56,136 bases of DNA. Origin: Gammaproteobacteria bacterium. GTDB lineage: Bacteria > Pseudomonadota > Gammaproteobacteria > Pseudomonadales > Pseudohongiellaceae. Positions within the stretch are counted from its first letter, which is position 1. Each line of letters begins with the position of its first letter. Made by a program: the position numbers and the translations under genes. Shown here one piece after another: positions 23,593 through 32,480 of this stretch. The notes beneath the pieces were generated by a model. The model saw nothing but the letters and a program-made list of their open reading frames with translations, searched no databases and had not been told where the DNA came from. The stretch spans positions 1 through 56,136 of the forward strand of contig JAURLQ010000010.1 in the NCBI GenBank assembly GCA_030831125.1, given 5' to 3'.

Positions 23593-24870
23593 ATGCCATT
23601 TCCGTTTATTGAAAAAAGACTGCTGATGAGAGTGCTGATTGTTGCGCTCCCGGTTTTCAGCGCCCCGGAATCAATGGGTACAACAGTGCATTCCGGCGAC
23701 GGAAAAAAAATCTCAGCCATTGTAAATGGAGATAACGCAGCAGCCTTTGCACAGCCGTGGATGGTTGGTCTGGTGGTCAAAGCCAGAGACAGCCGGCCGA
23801 TGAGCAGTTTGCTTACCTGTGGTGGAGCATTGATTGCACCTCAGTGGGTGCTCACGGCGGCGCACTGCGTCAAAGGGCGTAATACCTATGAGCTTGCTGC
23901 TGTCATTGGACGTGAAAACCTCGATGACAGTCAGGGTGAGGTCATCGATATCAGTGAATTCATCATCAATGCCGAGTGGAAAGATTCTGGCGCAGATGCA
24001 GATCTGGCGCTGTTGCGTCTTGCAGACCTTTCGGATGCGACGCCACTGCCAGTTCTGCCTGCCACACTGGAATCACTGGTGTCTGGCATGTCACTGCAGG
24101 TGTTCGGGTGGGGCAACACCTCTGACGACGACAGGGTGGCTTGCAAATTGACCCTTGATGACGGTGGCAACAACAATGCCGGGTTTCTTTGCGATACCCT
24201 GGCCATTGAGCCGGAAAACCAGCCGTTTGCACTCCAGCAGGCTTCGGTTCAATTGCAGTCGTTGCAACACTGTTACGAAAGAACCTTGCAGGCAATCGGT
24301 ATTGAAGGGACCGCAGAAAACCGGCAGGAGTTTGACAGGCTTTACAGCAGAAGCCTGTGTGGCTGGGATCCTGCGGAAACGCAGGCTGTCTGCTACGGAG
24401 ACAGTGGCGGTCCACTGGTGGCCACAGTGGATGGAAAGGACTATCTTGCAGGTGTTGCCAGTCATCTGCTGCTCAATGGCTGCAGACTGGAAAACTAGAT
24501 TACCTGGTTTGCAAATCCCGGGAAATTCAGTGCCTATCTTGATGATGCGATGTCGCGTGATGTTTCACTTGGCTTGGGGAGTCTTTGTCCCGGGATGGTT
24601 TTACCGCGGGTGCAATATGGAGATGCAATTGATGGTCGCAGGCCGGTAACACTCAGTTGGTTACCAGCTGATAGTGCCATGGGCTATACCCTGTATTTTA
24701 CTTCGGTGCCTGAAAACAGCGAGTTTGTGGGTGAACGAAAGTTCTCTGGTGATGCCACAGAATTTTCTGCACAGCTGCTTGCGGGGGATCGATACCTGGT
24801 GGCAATGCGTGCCGTTTCTTCCTATTGTGATGGCCCACTTTCCACAACGATTGAGTTGGTGGCACCATGA
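23593..24870 (+). pseudogene. Trypsin-like (S1) serine protease gene interrupted by one in-frame TAG
   Basis: The first part encodes 301 residues of an S1 protease with a complete triad: His91 in TAAHC, Asp137 in DADLALL, Ser271 in CYGDSGGP. A TAG at 24496-24498 stops it at ...GCRLEN. The same frame continues for 123 codons: the expected last strand and helix of the protease (ITWFANPGKFSAYL) and then a fibronectin-III-like domain ending VAP. Its TGA at 24868-24870 overlaps the next gene's ATG (24867) by four bases. Motif continuity and preserved stop/start overlap show that the ancestral gene was about 425 codons. A single CAG- or AAG-to-TAG change explains the break. The truncated product lacks part of the substrate pocket and is probably inactive or unstable. 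Leaky readthrough is possible but unproven. Confidence 0.85.
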
Positions 24871-26048
24871 AACCTTTTGCTTTCCTGCTTCTGGTTTTCA
24901 GTCTGTGCTGGCTCCAGCAAGCGGCTGCCATTGTGAAGCCGGTAGAGGTCAACAGCCAGGTGCCCGGTTGGCTGGCGCGAATATATGTGAGTCGGGGCGG
25001 GGACGAAGATGCCTCCATGTTCTGTTATGGCGCACTGATCGACAAGCGCTGGGTACTCTCTTCTGCCGGCTGTTTTACTGATCCTTACAGACTTCTGCGG
25101 GCCTCGAGAAATTCATCCGGCAGGCAGTATTCAGTCAGGTTGGGAGAAGAAAATGATCGGGTCCGGGTTGTGCGTCGTTACCAGTCGCCAGATGCCGGAA
25201 TGATTCTTTATGAACTGGCAAGTGACGTAGACAACAGTCCTGTCGTGGTCAGCAAGAAGAAAGCAGATGAGCTGGAAGGCGAGCCTGTTGTCATTATAGG
25301 CATGGACAGTTCCGAGCCGCTTGGGCACAGCTTCTATAATCCGGCAGGTGAGAGAAGCGGGTCGTGCGAAGTCAACAATGAACGGTTTTACGGGGCTGGT
25401 GTGCTCTGTTACATCTTTACCTATCCGGTAAGGCATAACCGACTGGTAAAAACCGAGGCGCGTATCATCGATCCATCAGGCCCTCAGAGGCCCGACAGCG
25501 CGCTGGATGATGCGGTCAATATCCGCACAGACGGCTCCAGAATTTATCTGCGTTATGCAAATCCGGACAGCTATGCCTGCATTGAAGATATGGGCATGCC
25601 GATAGTCAGTGTCCAGCAGGACGGATCAGTGGCGCTGGTGGGCATGGTCAATGCAACTGGTATGGCGGTGGGTCTTCCCCTTTGTTCTGCTTCAATGGCG
25701 CACTGGTATACAGCAGTATCCCATTACCGTGATTTCTTCGTCAGGGCGAAAGCTGAGTCCAGGCTTCGCGCAGTGTGTCCTGCACAACCCAGGTTGCAGG
25801 TTGTGCATGAAGATAATGGCAACAAACAATTGCACTGGGAGCAGGACGAAGCTGCTGAAAGTTATCGGCTGTATTTTGCTCCGGTAAATGGGCGCACTGA
25901 TATACGGCAGTATGAGGCGGGCAATGTCACTTTGCTGAGCGTTGAACTGCAGGCAGATGAAAGTTATGAAGTGGTCTTGCAGGGCTACAACAGCAATTGT
26001 ACAAGCCCGCTTTCTTTTCCGGTTTTCCTGGGTGGTGCTGATCAGTAG
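24867..26048 (+). CDS. Inactive S1-protease paralogue with C-terminal FN3-like domain
   Basis: A 393-residue secreted protein with a signal peptide ending near AAA-I. It has the trypsin-fold layout and disulfide-type cysteines, but all catalytic sites are lost: the AAHC position reads SAGC (66-69), no Asp is found in the LALL-like strand, and the GDSGGP position reads EDMGMP (about 240-245). The C-terminal domain (about 305-393) matches the FN3-like tail of the upstream protease, including a YRLYFAP strand. It overlaps the upstream frame by four bases (ATGA), so the two were translationally coupled. Role is inferred: a regulator, inhibitor or binding partner of the active protease, or a substrate-binding decoy. 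Confidence 0.75.
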   Translation: MKPFAFLLLVFSLCWLQQAAAIVKPVEVNSQVPGWLARIYVSRGGDEDASMFCYGALIDKRWVLSSAGCFTDPYRLLRASRNSSGRQYSVRLGEENDRVRVVRRYQSPDAGMILYELASDVDNSPVVVSKKKADELEGEPVVIIGMDSSEPLGHSFYNPAGERSGSCEVNNERFYGAGVLCYIFTYPVRHNRLVKTEARIIDPSGPQRPDSALDDAVNIRTDGSRIYLRYANPDSYACIEDMGMPIVSVQQDGSVALVGMVNATGMAVGLPLCSASMAHWYTAVSHYRDFFVRAKAESRLRAVCPAQPRLQVVHEDNGNKQLHWEQDEAAESYRLYFAPVNGRTDIRQYEAGNVTLLSVELQADESYEVVLQGYNSNCTSPLSFPVFLGGADQ

Positions 26049-26383
26049 GAAAGTCACAGCCCGCGATCTCTCTCAATGGCTTCAGCGCTGCCCGGCCCGG
26101 GAAAATCCTCTCCTCCAGCCTGTGTGGGGCAGCAATGCGTCTATCCATACTTGTTCTGCGTGGCTTTGAACTGGTTCAATGTCATGGTGCTTTGGTAAAT
26201 GATTTTTCAATTATCTGATACTGACTTAACCCACTGATTTTTCATGCTGGATAAGCAGATTTTTCCCGGAATGTTTGTACTGATCGTTATGTTCAGTGTT
26301 CAAATGAGAATATTGCTGGCGACTGTCGCGAAACCGCGCGTTTCATCCTGTTTGTATTACAGGGTCAGAAAAGGACACAGACT
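26049..26383. other. Intergenic region, 335 bases, no gene seen
   Basis: Sits between the pseudoprotease and the glycosyltransferase. The second half is AT-rich and probably holds the promoter of the TTG-started glycosyltransferase gene. I see no protein remnant, strong hairpin or repeat copy. Confidence 0.5.
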
Positions 26384-27712
26384 TTGCCTGAACTGATCAT
26401 CGTATCTCCCAACTTCCCTCCGGTTAATACGCCTGACCATCAGCGCGTGCGTCAGTCACTTCCCTGGTGGCACAATCTGGGGTGGACTGTGCATGTACTT
26501 GCGGTTGATCCTGCGCAACTCGACGCGCCACAGGATCCATTTCTGCTTGAATTGCTTCCGCCAGAAATTGAAGTTGAGCGAGTCTGCGGCCTTGGACTGG
26601 CATGGAGCAGGATTCCCGGATTTGGTTCGTCTGGATATCGCGCCCTGAAAAGTATCTTCAGGGCCCTGGTACGCGTAATTGGTGCGAGAAATTACACAAA
26701 GGAAATCGTGGTGTATTTCAGTACTACGCAATTCCCGGTACATGTGCTGATCCCCACACTGAAAAAAAAGTTTCCCGGGATCACCGTGGTCATGGATTAC
26801 CAGGATCCCTGGGTAAATGACTATTATGCCGAACATCCGGAAATTACCCCTCCGGGAGGCAGGCTGAAGTACAGGCTCAGCAGTATGCTGGATGCCTTTT
26901 TCGAACCACGAGTCCTCAGGCATATTGATGGTATGACGACTGTTTCCCCGGACTACAGGCGCGTGCTTTGCCAGAGATATCCATGGTTCAGTGCAACGCC
27001 ATGGCTGGAATTGCCTTTTGGAGGAGCCTCGGGTGATTTTGAAAGGATCAGTAAACTGGAAGTTGAGCAGACCCTGTTTCAACCCGGTGATGGGAATCTG
27101 CATTGGGTATATGTCGGGCGAGCAGGCCCCTATATGGAAACTGCTGTCCGTTCAATTCTGAGAGCAATTTTCAGGGCGTCGGCAGCAGATGAAAAATTGC
27201 AAAAGGTGCGTCTGCATTTCATAGGAACCGACTATGCACCACCCGGGCGTGAAAAAAAATCGATTCAGCATATTGCCCAGCAGGAAGGTATGGGTGAGAG
27301 GTGCGTGGAATATCCGGCACGGGTGCCATACAGTGTAGCCTTGAAATGCCTGATGGATGCAGATGCCATTGTCATGCCAGGATCAAATGATTCCGGCTAT
27401 TCTGCTTCCAAACTGTATCCTTGCATACTGGCGCGGCGGCCCTTGCTTGCCGTGTTCCACAATAACAGTACAGTGCACAGGGTGATTGATGAAACCAATG
27501 CAGGTACTTCGATTGCCTTTGACAGTAACAACGACGTAGACAGTATTTCACAACAGATACAACAGGCCTGGCTTGAGCCCGGTTTGTGGAGCATTACACC
27601 TGACACAGACTGGGAAAGTTTTGAAAAATATACAGACCGCGCCATGACAAAGCGCCTGTCGGAATTTCTGGATGCAGTCAGAACAGGACGTAATCCTGGG
27701 TGCAACAGGTGA
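26384..27712 (+). CDS. Glycosyltransferase family 4-like protein (TTG start)
   Basis: A 442-residue GT-B-type glycosyltransferase. The N-terminal Rossmann half starts ELIIVSPNFPPVNTPDHQR, typical of GT4-like enzymes. The C-terminal half has VYVGRAGPY, a nucleotide-sugar-binding strand and the ADAIVMPGSNDSGYSASK region used for the donor phosphate. Such proteins transfer sugars onto polysaccharides or lipids at the cytoplasmic face. The start codon is TTG, supported by AAGGA about ten bases upstream and by homology beginning there; no ATG fits. It stands alone with 335 bases of non-coding DNA before it and no polysaccharide cluster around it. Confidence 0.8.
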   Translation: MPELIIVSPNFPPVNTPDHQRVRQSLPWWHNLGWTVHVLAVDPAQLDAPQDPFLLELLPPEIEVERVCGLGLAWSRIPGFGSSGYRALKSIFRALVRVIGARNYTKEIVVYFSTTQFPVHVLIPTLKKKFPGITVVMDYQDPWVNDYYAEHPEITPPGGRLKYRLSSMLDAFFEPRVLRHIDGMTTVSPDYRRVLCQRYPWFSATPWLELPFGGASGDFERISKLEVEQTLFQPGDGNLHWVYVGRAGPYMETAVRSILRAIFRASAADEKLQKVRLHFIGTDYAPPGREKKSIQHIAQQEGMGERCVEYPARVPYSVALKCLMDADAIVMPGSNDSGYSASKLYPCILARRPLLAVFHNNSTVHRVIDETNAGTSIAFDSNNDVDSISQQIQQAWLEPGLWSITPDTDWESFEKYTDRAMTKRLSEFLDAVRTGRNPGCNR

Positions 27713-27895
27713 ATGCCGGCATGTGAGCCCTGTATCAGGGGCTGTTCCTGATCTTTCCCGCTTGTAGCCTTTACCTCATCTGAATGGAATGTGAGCTGCA
27801 ATCGGTCCTGACAGCGTATGGCTTGATTCGGATCAGATTCATTGGCTGTTGCAGACAGTCGGGTGAAAAATTTTATTGAACCAAAGGAGTAAGGT

Positions 27896-28623
27896 ATGCA
27901 TTCAATTTCAACAATAGCCGGCATCTCGGCAATGCTGGCCATGGGCGCAAGTTCGCTTGCAATGGCGCTGCCAGCGGATTTCCTGGACAAGCTGCAGTCT
28001 GAATCCCGTCTCGAGGCTGATCAGGTGCGCGACGGTGCCCGACGTCCCATGCAGGTCATGATGCTTTCAGGTATCCAGGAAGGCTGGACAGTTGTGGATG
28101 TGTCAGCTGGTGGCGGCTGGTATACCCGTGTTATTTCTGCTGCAGTCGGTCCCACAGGCAAGGTACTGTCGCAGGTGGGTACACCCCCCTGCAGAACAAC
28201 AATGGTCAGGCGGTTCGTGACATGGCGGCAGAACTGGGTAATGTAGAGCCTGTTTTCGACAGCATGGCGTCCATAGCCCCGGGTGTTGCAGATGCAGCGG
28301 TAACTGCGCTCAATTTCCATGATGCCTATAATTTTCGTGGGGAGGCAGGTGCGCAGGCTTTCCTGAAGGAAATCTACGATGTGCTCAAGCCGGGCGGCCT
28401 TGCCGTGATCATAGACCATGAAGGCACCGTGGAAATGGACAATGCCGGACTGCATCGTATCCCTGTAGTCATCGCCCGTGCCCAGATCCAGCTGGCTGGA
28501 TTCGAGATTGTGCGTGAGTCCGAACTTCTGCACACCAATGCGGATGACCATTCACTGTCGTCGAATGATCCTTCTTTGGGGCGTAATACCGATCGTTTCC
28601 TGTTTGTGGTCAGAAAACCCTGA
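27896..28623 (+). pseudogene. COG4798-type predicted methyltransferase, frameshifted at a C6 run
   Basis: The first frame (27896-28246) has AAGGAG before its ATG, a signal-like N-terminus and the SAM motif VVDVSAGGGWYTR. The second frame, reading through 28222-28623, carries LNFHDAYNF, LKPGGLAVIIDH and a TDRFLFVVRKP ending. Together they form one secreted predicted methyltransferase of about 242 residues. The switch falls at six C residues (28184-28189): one extra C would restore a continuous reading of ...TPLQNNNGQAVRDMAAELG. Possible causes are a true deletion, an assembly error in the homopolymer, or a -1 slip on CCC-CCC; the sequence alone cannot separate them. A terminator follows. Confidence 0.8.
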
Positions 28624-28642
28624 TTCAGAATACACAGCAAGC

Positions 28643-28670
28643 AAAAAGCCGGGCAACGCCCGGCTTTTTT
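28643..28670. terminator. Bidirectional intrinsic terminator
   Basis: An 8-base stem AGCCGGGC / GCCCGGCT (28647-28654, 28658-28665) with an AAC loop, preceded by five A and followed by six T. It serves both the methyltransferase gene on the plus strand and the converging TPR gene. Confidence 0.9.
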
Positions 28671-28704
28671 GTATGGCTCTTTCGTTAAGGGGCAGAACAG
28701 GATT

Positions 28705-29790
28705 TCAGTCCTTTCTGCCCGGAATGTCGTGAGCCAGATTGGTCTGGTAGCGTGCTGCGACTTCGTTGAATTCACGGGAATTTTCATGAACACGGGAAAG
28801 AAGTGCCAACCTTTCGACTGAATCATTGTCAATCTGCATCAGCAGTGCAAAAGCTTCCAGACTTGATGCCTTCATATCGTTGAGGTATCCGAATACTTCT
28901 GCATCCCTTTTCCGAGTTTGATTAATGTAATAGCCAACATCCAGGCTATCAATATTGCTGCATACCTGGGTAATTTTGCCTGATGGTTGAATACTGGGCA
29001 CACATTGTCGTTGCCTGCCAATTTTGGGGCTGCCGGCCTTGTATTGCGTGAGAGTAAGGGACTCAACCATGATGGCACGCTTGTAAAGCAAATCCGCCTT
29101 CCCAAGCAACAAGGTTGCCATGATTAACAGCGCTTGCGGATTTTCGGTACCAGTCTCTGTGACCAATCCGATTTCCTGTTCATAAAGCAATGTTGTGCTC
29201 TTCAGCTGGGAGAGCATGTTCGGCATCAAATTTTCTGTGGCAGCCATGTCATGCCAGGAGCCCAGAAGTTCAAGCGCATACAGACGTTCCTGGCTGCCAG
29301 GCTGGAAATGGCGGCTGGCAGCATGCCAGTAAAGTGCGACATTGCGGTCAACAGTTTCCCAGGACTGCAGTTCAAGGCCGGTGTTGATCATTGTTTCAAG
29401 TACAGGAAGTTGACCAGGGTGTGTCAATCCGTTGTGGATGCGGGTCAACTGCAGTGCCTTGTCGTACTCGGAAATCGCCTCTTCATGTTTGCCCTGTGCT
29501 GAATAGGCATTGCCCAGATCAAGATAGGATTCGATCAGGTCCCCGGCATAGGCTCCACCGGATTGTTCAAGTTCTCTTATCCGGGATTCAATGCGTAGCT
29601 GGTTATCAGGTAAGCCTAAAGAAAGGGCAGGCTTTTCTTTTACAGTTCCCGCAGGATTCAAATTTGTGGAGGAACGACGTTCTGGACCATATACAACTCC
29701 TGAAATATCAGCTGCAAGCGGGGAAGCCGACGAAAACAGGGGCAGCAAAATCAAAAAAATATATCTGCATTTCTTGTGTTTAATTGTCAT
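28705..29790 (-). CDS. Secreted tetratricopeptide-repeat protein
   Basis: A 361-residue protein with a signal peptide (cleaved near PLAA). TPR-like helical repeats include YLDLGNAYSAQGKHEEAI around residues 92-109 and further less exact repeats. The C-terminal half is helical and unrecognised. I chose the ATG at 29790 because it begins the signal peptide; a GTG at 29832 would add 14 unlikely residues. TPR proteins act as periplasmic scaffolds; no partner can be named. The gene converges with the frameshifted methyltransferase and lies about 160 bases after the PQQ dehydrogenase gene on the same strand. Confidence 0.7.
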   Translation of the reverse strand: MTIKHKKCRYIFLILLPLFSSASPLAADISGVVYGPERRSSTNLNPAGTVKEKPALSLGLPDNQLRIESRIRELEQSGGAYAGDLIESYLDLGNAYSAQGKHEEAISEYDKALQLTRIHNGLTHPGQLPVLETMINTGLELQSWETVDRNVALYWHAASRHFQPGSQERLYALELLGSWHDMAATENLMPNMLSQLKSTTLLYEQEIGLVTETGTENPQALLIMATLLLGKADLLYKRAIMVESLTLTQYKAGSPKIGRQRQCVPSIQPSGKITQVCSNIDSLDVGYYINQTRKRDAEVFGYLNDMKASSLEAFALLMQIDNDSVERLALLSRVHENSREFNEVAARYQTNLAHDIPGRKD

Positions 29791-29952
29791 GGTTTTCACT
29801 TTCTTTTCAGGGAAAACATGGACAAGCAACACAAAGGCTAGAACTTTGAAGCCATGAGGTCCAGTGATCAGGGGGTGTGTCCCTGTTCAGTGGGCAGGGA
29901 ATTTCATATTGGTATCAATACTCAAGCAGATTTTGCCAAAATAATGACATTC

Positions 29953-32088
29953 TCATTTGCCCAACTGTGTGTTGGCGCCATCAATCAGGAAAACCCGGAT
30001 GGCTTCTGCTGCATCCTCGTCCAGTACTTCTGCAAACGAGACCATACCATTTGCAGAGCGGACACCATCAAGCACTACGGCATTGAACAATGCACTGCTG
30101 TCAAGGGCCGCTGAATAGTGAAGGTCAGGGAATAGTCCTATTCGCGAACGGTAGCCACCGGTCCCCGGTTCTGCATGGCAAATGAAACAGTTCTGCTCGT
30201 ACAGGGATTGCCCCTGTGCAATTTGTTCTGCCGATCCTTCTCTCGGAGGCGGGTTCAGTTCAGGAGCTGTGAAGGAAATAGCCTGGGGCAGTTGTTCATT
30301 GCCCCCCGGTTTGAAAACGAGCAGTCTAGAATAATCAGGCGCATAGTAGTTGCCTGAGCGGCTGCCAGCGACTACGGCGACAAACTGCTCGCCATTCAGT
30401 GAATAGGTAATGGGTGCTGCGACCACGCCGGTATGGACATCAATGGAATCCCAAAGGTGTTCTCCTGACCATGCATCGTAGGCAGACAGTCCCGAATCGT
30501 TACCCTTGAACACGAGATCTCCACCGGTAGCCAGTACTCCTGCCCTGCTGCTGTTGTCAAAGCGCCATCCCGGTGCTTGTGTTACAGGGTTCCATGCCAG
30601 CAGCGCATTACCGTTGGGCAGATCGGCAGTGGCATTGGGGCCAAGTTCTGCTGCACCTGCGGCCAGATCTATGCCGAGATTTGAAGCCAGTGGATTCGGG
30701 TCAAAATTACGGTCGAAGGCATAAACCAGTGCATTGTCACTGGCCGAAAGGTAAACCAGTCCTGTGCCTGGATGGTAGGCCATGGGATGCCAGTTATGCG
30801 CGCCGGAGGAAGAAGGTTGTACAGCATAGGCGCGCCCGGTCTGGTCGTAGCGTGCCTCGGGGTTTTCAATCGGACGACCCGTTTGTGGATCTATACCTGT
30901 GGCCCAGTTCACCGCTGCATAGGGTTCGCCAGAGATGAATTCACCGGTAGCGGCATCCAGCACATAAAAAAATCCGTTTTTCGGCGCCTGCATGACCACC
31001 TTCCTTTCAACGCCGTCCAGCTTCAGGTCTGCCACCATGATGGGCTGGGTTGCGGTGTAGTCCCAGGTTTCGCCCGGCGTGGTCTGGTAATGCCAGACAT
31101 ACGAGCCATCATCGGGGTCGAGCGCCACAATCGAGGAAAGGAACAGGTTGTCTCCGCCACCTGGACTACGTATGCCCTGATTCCAGGGAGAGCCGTTACC
31201 GGTACCTATGTAGAGCAGGTCGAGGTCGGGGTCATAAGCCATTGAATCCCACACCGTGCCGCCCCCGCCCAGTGTCCACCATTCACCATTCCAGGTTGCG
31301 GCGGCCTGTTCCATGATATCGGATTCGAAGCCCAGTGCCGGGTTGCCTGGAACCGTATAGAAGCGCCAGGCCAGTTCACCGGTTTCGGCATCGTAGGCAG
31401 AAACATAGCCACGAACTCCATATTCTGCACCGGCGTTACCAATAATCACCTTGCCCTTGACGATACGTGGTGCACCTGTAATGGAGTAGGAAATGTCGCG
31501 TGAGACCAGCGTATCGGTTTTCCAGACCTGTTCACCGGTGGCGGCATCTATTGCGATCAGATGACCGTCAATAGCGCCGACATAGATTTTGCCCTGCCAT
31601 GCAGCAGCACCCCTGTTCACGACATCACAGCAGGCTCTTACTCCCCATTCACCAGGCACGCCAGCGTCGAATTCCCACAATGATGCACCGGTCTGTGCAT
31701 CAAAGGCTCGCACATTGCTCCATGCGGTGGTGACATAGATAACGCCATCAATCATCAATGGTGTTGATTCCTGTCCGCGTGGAATATTGAAGTCGGCATA
31801 CCAGACCAGGCCAAGATCGCTGACGTTACTGCGGTTTATACTGTCCAGCGGGCTGTAATGCTGTTCACTGTAGGTACGTCCAGTCGACATCCACTGCCCG
31901 GGTTCGTTCTCTGCAGCCATAAGGCGATCAGCATCCACTGCGGCGAAAGTTTCATCTGAAGCCGGTTGAAGGGGAATTTCCGATTGTGCAGCCGTACTGT
32001 TCTGGAGTGCCGCAGACTCCGGAGACGGAGTGCAGGCAACGATTGACATTAAACTTGTCATGGCAAGGAAAATGACGCAGTTTCGCAT
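29953..32088 (-). CDS. PQQ-dependent alcohol dehydrogenase with C-terminal cytochrome c, lipoprotein
   Basis: A 711-residue quinohaemoprotein. The N-terminus has a lipobox (SIVAC), so it is probably anchored in a membrane facing the periplasm. An eight-bladed PQQ propeller follows, with repeated tryptophan-docking blades (for example GEQVWKTDT) and an adjacent Cys-Cys pair (about 151-152) that forms the ring disulfide next to PQQ. A C-terminal cytochrome c domain has CFICH (near 631). It oxidises an alcohol and passes electrons through haem c to the respiratory chain. The start at 32088 gives the cleanest lipoprotein signal and has AAGGA upstream; an in-frame ATG at 32118 is weaker. No PQQ synthesis genes are in the window. 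Confidence 0.9.
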   Translation of the reverse strand: MRNCVIFLAMTSLMSIVACTPSPESAALQNSTAAQSEIPLQPASDETFAAVDADRLMAAENEPGQWMSTGRTYSEQHYSPLDSINRSNVSDLGLVWYADFNIPRGQESTPLMIDGVIYVTTAWSNVRAFDAQTGASLWEFDAGVPGEWGVRACCDVVNRGAAAWQGKIYVGAIDGHLIAIDAATGEQVWKTDTLVSRDISYSITGAPRIVKGKVIIGNAGAEYGVRGYVSAYDAETGELAWRFYTVPGNPALGFESDIMEQAAATWNGEWWTLGGGGTVWDSMAYDPDLDLLYIGTGNGSPWNQGIRSPGGGDNLFLSSIVALDPDDGSYVWHYQTTPGETWDYTATQPIMVADLKLDGVERKVVMQAPKNGFFYVLDAATGEFISGEPYAAVNWATGIDPQTGRPIENPEARYDQTGRAYAVQPSSSGAHNWHPMAYHPGTGLVYLSASDNALVYAFDRNFDPNPLASNLGIDLAAGAAELGPNATADLPNGNALLAWNPVTQAPGWRFDNSSRAGVLATGGDLVFKGNDSGLSAYDAWSGEHLWDSIDVHTGVVAAPITYSLNGEQFVAVVAGSRSGNYYAPDYSRLLVFKPGGNEQLPQAISFTAPELNPPPREGSAEQIAQGQSLYEQNCFICHAEPGTGGYRSRIGLFPDLHYSAALDSSALFNAVVLDGVRSANGMVSFAEVLDEDAAEAIRVFLIDGANTQLGK

Positions 32089-32480
32089 AGGAAGAATCCT
32101 TGGTCTGGAGCGGTTCATCGGACGCCAAAAAAAACATGGAAAATCGGGTAATCCTGTTCGCCAGTTTGACTGGCAACAAAGAGTATAGCCATAACGATTA
32201 GAGTTGCCTTTGAAAGGTTCATTAATTTGTGGTTTCTCGCAGGGAATGTTGAGCGGCCTTGTTCTGATGAACGCTTCACCTTCTGCCGTCAGGCCATTGT
32301 TGACATCAGTCGAATATGGAAGGCTGGTTGCGGTGTGTCAACATGGTAGCTTACAAGGCCAAAATTGAGCAGGTAGAATGACATACAAGTGCACCAATCG
32401 CGGTCTTGCTGCGTACAAGTGCTGAAAAACAATAATCATGGGTTTGTGTACCCTGACCGATTGAAGCAAAGCGAACAGAC
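32089..32480. other. Divergent intergenic region between PQQ dehydrogenase and MBL-like gene
   Basis: A non-coding stretch of about 390 bases that should hold two divergent promoters. I see a run of eight A near 32128 and CAGTTTGACTG, a small inverted repeat near 32162-32172, but no clear operator or promoter pair, and no gene. Confidence 0.45.

Noticed and set aside
712-24870. TAG recoded as a sense codon (three in-frame TAG in two genes)
   Set aside because: Several intact genes in the window end with TAG (for example at 18801, 20475, 21801, 26048), and no suppressor tRNA is visible. Recent nonsense mutations or errors are simpler.
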